From positions 310,001-374,000 of the forward strand of contig NZ_FTPQ01000001.1 in assembly GCF_900156435.1 (NCBI RefSeq): 64,000 nt of DNA, read 5' to 3'. A model generated the notes under the pieces. It was not told the DNA's origin, did not search any database, and was given only the letters and a program-made list of their open reading frames with translations. A program made the translations under genes and the position numbers. The DNA is from Microbacterium sp. RU1D (GTDB taxonomy: Bacteria > Actinomycetota > Actinomycetes > Actinomycetales > Microbacteriaceae). Shown here one piece after another: positions 8,275 to 16,828 of this stretch; positions within the stretch are counted from its first letter, which is position 1, and each line of letters starts with the position of its first letter.

Positions 8275-8853
8275 TTACTGCGGCGCGAGCCCCAGGTCGT
8301 CGAGATCGATGGATGCCAGCCACTGCAGGCCCTCGGCCTCGATCGCGGCCTGCGCGCCGGTCTTGCGGTCGACGATGACCGCGACGGCGACGACCTCGGC
8401 GCCCTCGCGGCGCAGGGCCTCGACAGCCTTGAGCGCGGACTGGCCGGTCGTGGAGGTGTCCTCGACGACGACGACACGCTTGCCGGCGACGTCAGCGCCC
8501 TCGATCTGGCGTCCGCGGCCGTGGTCCTTGGGCTCCTTGCGCACGACGAAGGCGTCGAGCGGGCGACCCGCGTTCACGGACTCGTGCATGACGGCGTTCG
8601 CGATCGGGTCGGCGCCCAGCGTCAGACCGCCCACGGCCACGACGCCGTCGAGGTCTTTCACGAGGTCGAGCACGAGGCGCCCGATCGCGGGGGCGGCGCG
8701 GTGGTCGAGGGTGAGCTTGCGCATGTCGACGTAGTACGTCGCCTTCCTGCCGCTCGAGAGGGTGAAGTCGCCGTGGAACACCGCCTCGGCGTTGATGAGG
8801 CCGATGAGGGCCTGACGGTCGGCTTCGAGCTCGGGAGTGGAGGCGGTGGTCAC
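8275..8853 (-). CDS. pyrE: Orotate phosphoribosyltransferase
   Basis: A 192-residue enzyme that joins orotate to PRPP to form OMP in de novo UMP synthesis. Visible features are FTLSSGRKATYYVDMR near the N-terminus, the flexible-loop region RKEPKDHGRG (about 105-114) and the PRPP-binding loop VVVVEDTSTTGQS at 127-139. Length and motifs are standard. The GTG start is 7 nt after -10 TAGACT (8861-8866, minus strand). It is divergent from exonuclease III and not clustered with other pyr genes. Confidence 0.95.
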   Translation of the reverse strand: MTTASTPELEADRQALIGLINAEAVFHGDFTLSSGRKATYYVDMRKLTLDHRAAPAIGRLVLDLVKDLDGVVAVGGLTLGADPIANAVMHESVNAGRPLDAFVVRKEPKDHGRGRQIEGADVAGKRVVVVEDTSTTGQSALKAVEALRREGAEVVAVAVIVDRKTGAQAAIEAEGLQWLASIDLDDLGLAPQ

Positions 8854-9042
8854 GGCGTCGAGTCTATTCGGGCTTCCCGTCGCGGCCTCGCGCGTGCCGA
8901 GCACAACGGCGGGCCGCCGACACGGCACGCCGCGGGCGGCGACGGGCGGCGTGTCGCGCACGACTCCCGCCGTTGTACGCGGTGGGGAGCCGGGGACGCC
9001 GGACGCACGGCGATGTCGTCCGCCGAAAGTAGGCTGGATGCC

Positions 9043-9888
9043 ATGCGCCTGGCCACCTGGAACGTCAACTCCATCCGCGCCCGCGTCACCCGCACCGTCG
9101 AGTTCTGCGTGCGCGAGCACATCGACGTGCTGGCGATGCAGGAGATCAAGTGCAAGACGGAGCAGTTCCCGTACGCGGCCTTCGAAGAGGCCGGGTACCA
9201 CGTCGCCGCCCACGGCCTGAATCAGTGGAACGGCGTCGCGATCGCGAGCCGCGAGCCGCTCGAAGACGTCGAGATCGGCTTCCCCGGCATGCCGGGCTTC
9301 GAGAAGGGCAAGGAGGGGCCCGACCTGCCCCAGGAGGCGCGGGCGATCGGCGCGACCGTGAACGGCGTGCGGGTGTGGAGCCTGTACGTGCCGAACGGCC
9401 GCGGGCTCGACGACCCCCACTACGTCTACAAGCTCGACTGGCTCGACACGCTGCGCCAGTACACCGCCGACACGCTCGCGGCGCGCCCCGACCTGCCGCT
9501 CGCCCTCACCGGTGACTTCAACATCGCCCCCACCGACGACGACAACGGCGACCCCACCGTCGTCGAGGGCGCGACCACCCACGTCTCCCCTGCCGAGCGC
9601 GAGGCGTTCCGTGCCTTCGAGACCGCGGGCCTGAGCGACGTCGTGCGTCCGCTGATCCCCACCGGCTACACGTACTGGGACTACAAGCAGCTGCGCTTCC
9701 CCCGCAACGAGGGCCTGCGCATCGACTTCATCCTCGGCTCGCCGGCGTTCGCCGACGCCGTGCAGGGCGCCGAGATCCACCGCAACGAGCGCAAGGGCGA
9801 GGTCCCCAGCGATCACGTCCCCGTCGTCGCCGACCTCGACCTGTCGGGCGCCGACGACGACGACGATCTGCCGATGATCTTCGGCTGA
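9043..9888 (+). CDS. xth: Exonuclease III (exodeoxyribonuclease III/AP endonuclease)
   Basis: A 281-residue enzyme of the EEP nuclease fold, acting in base-excision repair at abasic sites and 3' ends. N-terminal MRLATWNVNSIR, the metal-binding Glu of QEIKCK (E35 or nearby), LYVPNGR, GDFN, RIDFIL and the C-terminal SDHVPV are all intact. The ATG at 9043 follows TAGGCT (9030-9035) by 7 nt, suggesting leaderless translation; an in-frame upstream ATG would overlap that promoter. The Asp-rich C-terminus (GADDDDDLP) is unusual but short. Confidence 0.93.
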   Translation: MRLATWNVNSIRARVTRTVEFCVREHIDVLAMQEIKCKTEQFPYAAFEEAGYHVAAHGLNQWNGVAIASREPLEDVEIGFPGMPGFEKGKEGPDLPQEARAIGATVNGVRVWSLYVPNGRGLDDPHYVYKLDWLDTLRQYTADTLAARPDLPLALTGDFNIAPTDDDNGDPTVVEGATTHVSPAEREAFRAFETAGLSDVVRPLIPTGYTYWDYKQLRFPRNEGLRIDFILGSPAFADAVQGAEIHRNERKGEVPSDHVPVVADLDLSGADDDDDLPMIFG

Positions 9889-9907
9889 GCGCCGCGGCAG
9901 TGGCATC

Positions 9908-9921
9908 CGGGATTTTTCCCG
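9908..9921 (+). terminator. Short hairpin with T-rich loop after xth
   Basis: CGGGATTTTTCCCG, 20 nt after the xth stop: five G/C/A-T pairs around a T-rich loop. Small, so termination is tentative. Confidence 0.4.
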
Positions 9922-10021
9922 CGCCCTGTCGATTCCGCTCGTCGCCGTTCGACGCGATAGTAGGGGCAGGCATTCGCTCCCCTCAGATCGCTCGCGAGAG
10001 CACCGACGAGAAGAGTCCACG

Positions 10022-10447
10022 ATGAAGTTCATGCTGATCATGCGCGGTACCGACGAGGCGTACGCGGCGTACAAGCAGATCCCGTTCGAGCAGATCATCA
10101 ACGACATGGGCGCCTACAACGAGTCCATGATGACCGCGGGAGTGCTCGTCGCGGGCGACGGCCTCGCCGAGGACATGAGTCAGAACTTCGTGGTCGAGTT
10201 CGGCGGCGAGACCCCGGTCGTCACCGACGGCCCCTACGGCGAGACGCACGAACTGTTCAACGGCTTCTGGATCATCGAGGTGTCCACGCGCGACGAGGCG
10301 ATCGAGTGGGCGCGACGTGCGCCGTTGATCGCCGGCAACACGCTCGAGGTGCGCCGGGTGACCGACGAGACCGACTTCGCGGCCTTCGCCGACAACGAGT
10401 ACATCCAGAAGGAGGAGGGCTGGCGCGAGGAGCAGTCCTCGCGGTGA
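10022..10447 (+). CDS. YCII/DGPF-domain protein
   Basis: A 141-residue YCII-related protein containing the DGP signature in VTDGPYGETHELFNG, followed by FWIIEVSTRDEAIEWA. Proteins of this type accompany ECF42 sigma factors in actinobacteria and are thought to belong to their regulons or modulate them. Here the sigma gene starts inside the stop codon of this one, so translation is probably coupled. The ATG at 10022 has only a weak ribosome site (GAGAAGAG). A catalytic activity has not been established for the family. Confidence 0.88.
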   Translation: MKFMLIMRGTDEAYAAYKQIPFEQIINDMGAYNESMMTAGVLVAGDGLAEDMSQNFVVEFGGETPVVTDGPYGETHELFNGFWIIEVSTRDEAIEWARRAPLIAGNTLEVRRVTDETDFAAFADNEYIQKEEGWREEQSSR

Positions 10448-11709
10448 GCCCCGCCCCCGGTCCTGACGCCGACGGCGACCCCGACGTCGCGCGGCGCGTC
10501 GCGGCGATCTGGCGCATCGAAGGCGCCCGGATCGTCGCGACGCTCGCGCGCGTCGTCGGTGACCTCCCCACCGCCGAGGACCTGGCCCAGGACGCCGTCG
10601 CCGAAGCACTCGCGCAGTGGCCGCGCGACGACGTCCCCGCGAACCCCGGCGCCTGGCTGACGGCTGTCGCGAAGCGGCGCGCCATCGACGGCTGGCGTCG
10701 GGCGCAGAACCTCGGGGAGAAGTATCGGCTGATCGGTGCGGACATCGACGTGACGGCGGATGCCGAATGGCAGCCGATCGACGACGACGTGCTGCGCTTG
10801 ATGTTCGCGGCGTGCCACCCCGCGCTCTCCCGGGAGGCGCAGGTGGCCCTCACCCTGAAGGTCGTCGGCGGCCTCGACACCGAGGCGATCGCGCGGCTGT
10901 TCCTCGTCCCGGTGACGACGATGCAGCAGCGGATCGTCCGCGCGAAGAAGACGCTGGGCGCCGCGCGCGTGCCGTTCGAGGTGCCGGATCCGGCGGAGTG
11001 GCCGACGCGACTCGGCGGCGTGCTCAGCGTGATCTACCTCGTCTTCACCGAGGGCTACGCCGCCACCTCCGGCGACGCAGTGCTGCGCACCGAGCTGGCG
11101 CACGAGGCGATCCGCCTGGGGCGCGTGCTCGCGGGCCTCCTCCCCCGCGAAGCAGAGGTCCTCGGCCTCGGCGCCCTCATGGAGCTGCAGGCCTCGCGGT
11201 TCGCCACCCGGGTCGATGCGGACGGGGATGCCGTGCTCCTGGCCGACCAGGACCGGCGGCGCTGGGACCACTCGGCGATCGCCCGCGGGGCGGCGCTGCT
11301 GACACGCGCCGACGCCCTCGCGCGCGGGCGCGGGCCGTATCACCTGCAGGCCGCCATCGCGCGGTGTCACGCGGAGGCGTCGAGCGTCGAGGCCACCGAC
11401 TGGGAGCGCATCGCGCTGCTGTACGAGGTGCTCGGCCGGGTCGCACCGAGTCCCGTCGTCGAGCTCAATCGCGCGGTGGCCGTATCGATGGCATCCGGTC
11501 CTCTGGAAGGGCTCGCGGTCGTCGACGGACTCGCCGCGGACGGGGTTCTGCGGGGCTCGCACCTGATCCCCTCGGTGCGCGGCGAGCTGCTGTCGCGGTT
11601 GGGGCGCACCCGCGAGGCGCGCGAGGAGCTGCTCGCGGCGGCGGGCCTCACCCGCAACGAGCGCGAGGCCGCCCTGCTGCGGCGAAAGGCCGAGGCGCTG
11701 GCGCCGTGA
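10444..11709 (+). CDS. ECF sigma factor with long C-terminal domain (ECF42-like)
   Basis: A 421-residue RNA-polymerase sigma factor. Region 2 includes GDLPTAEDLAQDAV and PGAWLTAVAKRRAIDGWRR; region 4 includes LVPVTTMQQRIVRAKKTL. About 230 residues of helical, TPR-like sequence follow (GLGALMELQASRFATR, YEVLGRVAPSPVVELNRAVAVS), typical of ECF42, which lacks an ordinary anti-sigma. The GTG start at 10444 overlaps the TGA of the DGPF gene (GTGA). Together they should form a self-contained switch; the C-terminal extension may regulate the sigma activity. Confidence 0.88.
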   Translation: MSPAPGPDADGDPDVARRVAAIWRIEGARIVATLARVVGDLPTAEDLAQDAVAEALAQWPRDDVPANPGAWLTAVAKRRAIDGWRRAQNLGEKYRLIGADIDVTADAEWQPIDDDVLRLMFAACHPALSREAQVALTLKVVGGLDTEAIARLFLVPVTTMQQRIVRAKKTLGAARVPFEVPDPAEWPTRLGGVLSVIYLVFTEGYAATSGDAVLRTELAHEAIRLGRVLAGLLPREAEVLGLGALMELQASRFATRVDADGDAVLLADQDRRRWDHSAIARGAALLTRADALARGRGPYHLQAAIARCHAEASSVEATDWERIALLYEVLGRVAPSPVVELNRAVAVSMASGPLEGLAVVDGLAADGVLRGSHLIPSVRGELLSRLGRTREAREELLAAAGLTRNEREAALLRRKAEALAP

Positions 11710-11730
11710 CGCGCGCACGGGTCCCGGGCC

Positions 11731-11784
11731 CTTCGACCGGCTCAGGGACCTGGGCCACGACACAGGTGGCTGAGCCCGTCGACG
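11731..11784. repeat. REP-like palindromic element, copy 1
   Basis: CTTCGACCGGCTCAGGGACC (11731-11750) faces GGTGGCTGAGCCCGTCGACG (11765-11784); 16 of 20 positions pair. It sits in the convergent spacer between the sigma gene and the FMN reductase. The same core words recur at 14529-14627 and 18011-18063. Confidence 0.7.
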
Positions 11785-11842
11785 CCACCGGGAACGACGG
11801 CGGGGCCGAGGCGCGCCCCGACCCCGCCGTCGCACGCGGAGA

Positions 11843-12415
11843 TCAGGCCGCGGGGACCTCGGCGGGCGCCGTGCGCGAGATGAGCGTCACGAGGGCCTCG
11901 ATGATCGAGCGCAGGAACTCGGCCGTGCCCTCGTTCGTGACGGTGCCGTCCTCTTCGAACAGGCCGGGGGTGGACTGGATGTAGCCCTCGGGCTGCCCCA
12001 AAACGAGGGCGTTGTAGTGCAGGAGCACCGAGCGCAGGTGCTGCTGGCCGGCCGCCGTCGCGATACCGCTCTGCGAGGTGCCGATGACGGCGGTGGGCTT
12101 GTCGTTGAACGACGCCTCGCCGTAGGGGCGGGCCGACCAGTCGAGGGCGTTCTTGAGCACGCCGGGGATCGACCGGCTGTACTCGGGTGTCACGATGAAG
12201 ACGCCGTCGGCATCCTGGATCGCGCTCTTGAGGTCCTTCGCGACCTGGGGGAAGTCGCCGTCGTAGTCGGGCGAGTAGAAGGGGAGGTCCTTGATCGGGA
12301 TCTCCTTCAGCGTCACGCCCTCGGGCGCGACCTTCTCGAGCGCCTTGGCCAGGCGGCGGTTGATGGAGGTGCTGGAGATGCTGCCGACGATGTAGCCGAT
12401 CGTGTAGTCGGTCAC
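11843..12415 (-). CDS. NADPH-dependent FMN reductase family protein
   Basis: A 190-residue flavodoxin-fold protein. The FMN phosphate loop lies in GSISSTSINRRLA (about 10-22), and the isoalloxazine-contacting block is PEYSRSIPGVLKNALDW. It resembles the azoreductase/quinone-reductase/chromate-reductase branch (ArsH/ChrR/SsuE-like), which passes two electrons from NADPH to quinones or xenobiotics. I chose the GTG at 12415 because AGAGAGGA lies 5 nt upstream. Monocistronic and divergent from the histidine kinase. Confidence 0.88.
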   Translation of the reverse strand: MTDYTIGYIVGSISSTSINRRLAKALEKVAPEGVTLKEIPIKDLPFYSPDYDGDFPQVAKDLKSAIQDADGVFIVTPEYSRSIPGVLKNALDWSARPYGEASFNDKPTAVIGTSQSGIATAAGQQHLRSVLLHYNALVLGQPEGYIQSTPGLFEEDGTVTNEGTAEFLRSIIEALVTLISRTAPAEVPAA

Positions 12416-12559
12416 GGTGATCCTCTCTGTGCTGACGGGGGCGCGGGGCGCCCGAGTGCATTCAGGTGCAAGCTTTTCCGCCGACCCCGTATTCCACCGC
12501 GGGGTTGACTCCGTCTCGCGGGGGATGCGGGGGCCCACCACCCGCCCTAGCGTGGAGGG

Positions 12560-13819
12560 ATGCCACGGCTCACCCGCACACAGCAGCGCGGCGACGTCAT
12601 CCTCGCGCTCGTGCTGTTCCTCGGCGGCATGCTCAGCGCGGTGCTGTCGTCCATCTCGGGCATCTATGGCGACGAGCAGGGCTCCCTCGCGATCGCCCTG
12701 GTGTACGTCGCCGTGCTCGCCGTGCCGATCGCGGTGCGCCGGCGTTGGCCGTCGGTCACGGCGGTGGTCGTGTCGGTCGCCTACTTCTTCGCCGTCACCT
12801 TCCGCATCCCCGAACTGTACGCGGGCAACATCGCCATGTTCATCGCGTTGTACACGGTCGGCGCGTGGGAGCCGAATCGCCGGCGCGCGACGATCGTGCG
12901 CGTGGCGATCATCGTCGGGATGTTCGCGTGGCTCTTCGTGGTCATGTTCCAAGACGCGACGCAGCCGGTGGACCCCGCGGTCGAGGGGGCGTTCTCGCGC
13001 GTCGGCGCCTTCTCGCCCTTCGTCGCGTACCAGCTGCTGATGATCGGGGTGAACGCGCTGTTCTTCGGCGGCGCCTACTACTTCGGCGACCGGTCGCACC
13101 AGCAGATGCGCGAGCGCGCCGCCCTCGAGGAGCGCACCGCCGAGCTGGAGTCGGAGCGCGAGGTGACCGCGGCCCAGGCGGTGGCGCTCGACCGCGTGCG
13201 CATCGCCCGCGAACTGCACGACGTCGTCGCCCACCACGTCTCCCTCATGGGCGTGCAGGCGGGGGTGGCCCGGTCGCTGCTCTCCCGCGATCCGGATGCC
13301 GCCCGCGACACGCTCGCGAGCATCGAAGGGTCGGCGCGGGAGTCGTTGCACGAGCTGCGCCAGCTGCTCGAGACGCTGCGCTCGCCCGGGTCGGAGGCGG
13401 CGCCCGACACCGCTCCCACCACGCACGGTCTCACCTCGATGCGCGCGCTCGTCGACGAGGCGGATGCCGCGGGGCTCCCCACGACGTTCACGGTCGTCGG
13501 CGAACCCGTCGTCGACCCGCCCCCGCTCGTGCAGGTCAACCTGTACCGCATCGCGCAGGAGGCCCTCACGAACGCCCGTCGACACGCGGGTCCCGGCGCG
13601 ACGGCCGACGTGCGCCTGCGCTTCGCCGCGGACGCCGTCGAGCTCGAGGTCGCGAACACGGGACGCCCCGGTTCGTCGACCCCCGGCCTCGGTCAGCTCG
13701 GCATGCGCGAACGGGCGGCCGTGTCGGGCGGCAGCATCGAGATCGGTCCCCGCGCGCGTGGCGGGTGGCTCGTGCGGGTAAGGGTGCCGCTGGCCCCGGC
13801 GGAGGTGGCCCATGCGTGA
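12560..13819 (+). CDS. NarL-type sensor histidine kinase
   Basis: A 419-residue membrane kinase. About five or six hydrophobic helices fill residues 12-175, followed by a coiled-coil (LEERTAELESEREV), a HisKA_3 dimerisation domain with the phospho-acceptor His near residue 220 in RELHDVVAHH, and a HATPase_c domain (EALTNARRHAG, LGQLGMRERA). There is no large extracellular loop, so the signal is probably sensed in or at the membrane. The ATG follows -10 TAGCGT (12548-12553) by 6 nt; GGAGGG in that gap may also act as a ribosome site. Its stop overlaps the regulator start. Confidence 0.92.
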   Translation: MPRLTRTQQRGDVILALVLFLGGMLSAVLSSISGIYGDEQGSLAIALVYVAVLAVPIAVRRRWPSVTAVVVSVAYFFAVTFRIPELYAGNIAMFIALYTVGAWEPNRRRATIVRVAIIVGMFAWLFVVMFQDATQPVDPAVEGAFSRVGAFSPFVAYQLLMIGVNALFFGGAYYFGDRSHQQMRERAALEERTAELESEREVTAAQAVALDRVRIARELHDVVAHHVSLMGVQAGVARSLLSRDPDAARDTLASIEGSARESLHELRQLLETLRSPGSEAAPDTAPTTHGLTSMRALVDEADAAGLPTTFTVVGEPVVDPPPLVQVNLYRIAQEALTNARRHAGPGATADVRLRFAADAVELEVANTGRPGSSTPGLGQLGMRERAAVSGGSIEIGPRARGGWLVRVRVPLAPAEVAHA

Positions 13820-14495
13820 GTTACGCGTGCTCCTCGTCGACGATCACGCCATGATGCGCGCGGGCTTCCGCACGATCCTGTCGCTCGAGCCCGACATCGC
13901 GGTGGTGGGCGAGGCCGCGACCGGTGCCGAGGCGGTGTCCGCGGCGGAACGGCTGCGCCCCGACGTGATCTGCATGGACGTCCAGATGCCCGACATGGAT
14001 GGTCTGGAAGCGACCCGCCTGCTGACCGCGGACCCCGACTCGGATGCCGCGATCCTCATCGTCACCACGTTCGACCGCGACGACTACCTCTTCGCCGCGC
14101 TGTCGGCGGGGGCCAGCGGCTTCCTGCTCAAGAACGCCGGCCCCGAGGAGCTCGTGTCGGCGGTGCGCATCGTCGGCGCCGGCGACGCGCTGCTTGCCCC
14201 TGAGGTCACCCGTCGGGTCATCGAACGCTTCGCCGCGGGGGACGCCTCCGCCGCGGCATCCCCCGCCCCCGCGGGTCCATCGCCACTGCCGCTGCCGCTG
14301 CTCGAACCGCTGACCGAACGCGAGGCCGAGGTGCTGCGCCGGATGGCCGAGGCGCTGAGCAACGCCGAGATCGCCGCGCGACTGTTCATCGGCGAGGCGA
14401 CGGTGAAGACGCACGTGTCGAACGTGCTCCAGAAGCTCGGCGCGCGGGACCGCGTGCAGGCCGTGGTACTCGCGCACCGGCACGGCTTGACCTGA
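13812..14495 (+). CDS. NarL/LuxR-type response regulator
   Basis: A 227-residue two-component regulator: receiver domain with acidic pocket VDDH and phospho-acceptor D56 in CMDVQMPDMDG, conserved Thr in IVTTFD and Lys in FLLKNA. A Ala/Pro linker precedes a LuxR-type HTH (LTEREAEVLRRMA, NAEIAARLFIGEATVKTHVSNVLQKL). It overlaps the kinase gene by 8 nt, so the pair is translationally coupled. The ABC exporter 255 nt downstream is a plausible target, as is common for NarL pairs in this phylum. Confidence 0.93.
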   Translation: MRELRVLLVDDHAMMRAGFRTILSLEPDIAVVGEAATGAEAVSAAERLRPDVICMDVQMPDMDGLEATRLLTADPDSDAAILIVTTFDRDDYLFAALSAGASGFLLKNAGPEELVSAVRIVGAGDALLAPEVTRRVIERFAAGDASAAASPAPAGPSPLPLPLLEPLTEREAEVLRRMAEALSNAEIAARLFIGEATVKTHVSNVLQKLGARDRVQAVVLAHRHGLT

Positions 14496-14528
14496 CACCG
14501 CACGGAGCCGGCGCGGCCGGTTGCGGTC

Positions 14529-14627
14529 CCTCCGACAGGCTCAGGGACCTGATGCCCAGCGAACCGAGGGATCTGAGCCTGCCTCCGCCACCCGCCGGTC
14601 CCGGCCCCTTCGACGAGCTCAGGGACC
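14529..14627. repeat. REP-like palindromic elements, copies 2 and 3
   Basis: CCTCCGACAGGCTCAGGGACC (14529-14549, written here in two parts: CCTCCGACAGG and CTCAGGGACC) is followed by an inverted partner GGGATCTGAGCCTGCC (14568-14583). A further direct copy, CTTCGACGAGCTCAGGGACC, lies at 14608-14627. The element fills the 254-nt gap between the response regulator and the ABC ATPase gene. Confidence 0.65.
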
Positions 14628-14749
14628 TCGCGAACGAGGACCGCGGGACCCCCTCCCCCGCGAGGCGGAGCGGCATCACCGTCCCGGGACGGAGGCGCGG
14701 CGGCATCCCGATCCCTAGCGTGGAAGACAACGAGAAGAAGGGATGCACC

Positions 14750-15634
14750 GTGCTCGAACTGGACGGCATCACCAAGAGCTACGGCGGTCGCCGCGTGCTC
14801 GACGACGTGGGCTTCACCGTCGCCCCCGGGCGGCTGACGGGCTTCGTCGGCGGCAACGGCGCCGGCAAGACCACCACCATGCGCATCGCCCTCGGCGTGC
14901 TCGGCAAGGATGCGGGGTCGGTCACCCTCGCCGGCGCGCCGGTCACGGCCGCCGACCGCCGGCGCTTCGGGTACATGCCGGAAGAGCGCGGGCTCTACCC
15001 CAAGATGAAGGTCGCCGAGCACATCGCCTACCTGGCCCGCCTGCACGGCTTCTCGAAAGCCGACGCGACGACGAAGGCGACGGCGCTGCTCGAACGCCTC
15101 GGACTCGGCGAGCGCCTCGGCGACCTCGTCGAGACCCTGTCGCTGGGCAACCAGCAGCGCGCGCAGATCGCGGCATCCCTCGTCCACGAGCCCGAGGTGC
15201 TCATCCTCGACGAGCCGTTCTCGGGCCTCGACCCGCTCGCCGTCGACGTGGTGGCCGGCGTATTGCAGGAGAAAGCCGCGGCCGGAACGGCCGTGCTGTT
15301 CTCCTCGCACCAGCTCGACGTCGTCGAGCGCCTGTGCGACGACCTCGTGATCATCGCCGGCGGCACGATCCGCGCCGCGGGGACCCGCGACGACCTCCGC
15401 GCCCAGCACGCCACGCACCGCTACGAGCTCGTGTCGCGCAGCGACGCCGGGTGGCTGCGCGAAGAGCCCGGGGTGACGGTCATCGACTTCGACGGCGGCT
15501 ACGCCCTGTTCGACGCCGACGACGACACCACGGCGCAGCGCGTGCTGCAGGGCGCCGTCTCGCGCGGCGACGTCGCGAGCTTCGCGCCCCAGCGACCGAC
15601 CCTGGCCGAGATCTTCAAGGAGGTCATCCAGTGA
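14750..15634 (+). CDS. ABC transporter ATP-binding protein (NatA-like)
   Basis: A 294-residue ATPase: Walker A GGNGAGKTT at 34-42, signature LSLGN followed by QQRAQIA, Walker B LILDEP, D-loop SGLDP and the His switch in SSHQLD. The C-terminal extension (about 210-294) with LAEIFKEVI is typical of subunits paired with ABC-2 permeases. Promoter -10 TAGCGT at 14716-14721 and ribosome site AAGAAGGGA before the GTG at 14750 give a short leader here, unlike the leaderless genes nearby. It overlaps the permease gene (GTGA). Confidence 0.92.
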   Translation: MLELDGITKSYGGRRVLDDVGFTVAPGRLTGFVGGNGAGKTTTMRIALGVLGKDAGSVTLAGAPVTAADRRRFGYMPEERGLYPKMKVAEHIAYLARLHGFSKADATTKATALLERLGLGERLGDLVETLSLGNQQRAQIAASLVHEPEVLILDEPFSGLDPLAVDVVAGVLQEKAAAGTAVLFSSHQLDVVERLCDDLVIIAGGTIRAAGTRDDLRAQHATHRYELVSRSDAGWLREEPGVTVIDFDGGYALFDADDDTTAQRVLQGAVSRGDVASFAPQRPTLAEIFKEVIQ

Positions 15635-16746
15635 GCACCACCACCCCCACCCGCCGCGCGCCCGGTGAGGCGCTGAGCATCTGGCTCGTCGCCGAGCGAG
15701 AGATCGGCTCCAAGCTGCGGAGCAAGGCCTTCGTCATCTCGACCGCGGTGCTCATCCTCGCCGCCCTCGCCTCGGTGCTGTGGGGCGGGTTCACGGCCGG
15801 CAACGCCGCGTCCAGCGGCATCCCGGTCGCCGTCACCTCGCAGACCCAGAGCGCCGTCTCGGGCCTCGACGGCCTGGAGGTGACGGTCGCCGACAGCGAC
15901 GACGCGGCCCGCGCCCTCGTCGCCGACGGCACGGTGGATGCCGCCCTGGTCTCGGGATCGTCGGAGGCGTCGTTCGACTTCACCGTCGTGGTGAAGGACA
16001 GCGTGCCCTCGACACTGCTGCAGATGCTGAGCGAGACCCCGCCGGTCGATCGCATCGAGCCCGGGTCGAATGCCGCCGACATCCTGCGGTACTTCATCGC
16101 CCTCGCCTTCGGCATCGTGTTCCTCATCGCCGCGACGACCTTCGGCGGCACGATCGCGCAGAGCGTCGTCGAGGAGAAGCAGACGCGCGTGGTCGAGATC
16201 CTCATCTCGGCCATCCCCGTGCGGGCCCTGCTGGCGGGTAAGGTGCTGGGCAACACGATCCTCGCGATGGCGCAGATCGTGCTGCTCGCTGCGGTCGCGG
16301 TCATCGGGCTCGCGGTGACCGATCAGGCGGGAGTGCTCGACGCCCTCGGCGCCCCCATCGCCTGGTTCGCGATCTTCTTCTTGTTCGGCTTCGTGCTGCT
16401 GGCGGCGCTATTCGCCGCGGCCGCCGCGATGGTGTCGCGACAGGAGGACATCGGAGCGACCACCACGCCGATCACGATGCTGATCATGGCCCCGTACTTC
16501 CTGGTGATCTTCTTCAACGACAACCCCGTCGTCCTCACCGTGATGTCGTACGTGCCGTTCTCGGCTCCCGTGGGCATGCCGCTGCGCATGTACCTCGGCG
16601 ACGCGCAGTGGTGGGAGCCGGTGCTGTCGCTGCTCGTCCTGCTCGCCTCGTGCGTCGCGGCCATCGCCGTCGCCGCGCGGATCTACCAGAACTCCCTGCT
16701 GCGCATGGGGGCCCGCGTCAAGCTGGCGGACGCGCTGCGGGGCTGA
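15631..16746 (+). CDS. ABC-2 type permease (NatB-like)
   Basis: A 371-residue permease. One helix near residues 30-50 is followed by an extracytoplasmic domain of about 110 residues, then five helices from YFIALAFGIVFLI onward, with the conserved coupling stretch QSVVEEKQTRVVEIL. This matches the NatB/YhaP group of Na+ or drug efflux permeases. The GTG start lies inside the stop of the ATPase gene, so the two are made together. A strong terminator follows at 16767-16805. Confidence 0.9.
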   Translation: MSTTTPTRRAPGEALSIWLVAEREIGSKLRSKAFVISTAVLILAALASVLWGGFTAGNAASSGIPVAVTSQTQSAVSGLDGLEVTVADSDDAARALVADGTVDAALVSGSSEASFDFTVVVKDSVPSTLLQMLSETPPVDRIEPGSNAADILRYFIALAFGIVFLIAATTFGGTIAQSVVEEKQTRVVEILISAIPVRALLAGKVLGNTILAMAQIVLLAAVAVIGLAVTDQAGVLDALGAPIAWFAIFFLFGFVLLAALFAAAAAMVSRQEDIGATTTPITMLIMAPYFLVIFFNDNPVVLTVMSYVPFSAPVGMPLRMYLGDAQWWEPVLSLLVLLASCVAAIAVAARIYQNSLLRMGARVKLADALRG

Positions 16747-16766
16747 CCGGTTCGGGCCCGGTCACG

Positions 16767-16805
16767 GGGCGGATGGATGCCGTGGCTTCCGGCATCCATC
16801 CGCCC
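16767..16805. terminator. Perfect 15-bp hairpin between convergent genes
   Basis: GGGCGGATGGATGCC and its exact complement flank a 9-nt loop. It is placed 20 nt after the permease stop and 23 nt after the VOC stop, so it can serve both strands. Confidence 0.85.
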
Positions 16806-16828
16806 TTCTGCGTGCGCGGGTGGGGAGC

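Noticed and set aside
8521..9042. Upstream extension of exonuclease III
   Set aside because: Antisense to pyrE, and the family begins at the ATG at 9043, directly after a -10 box.
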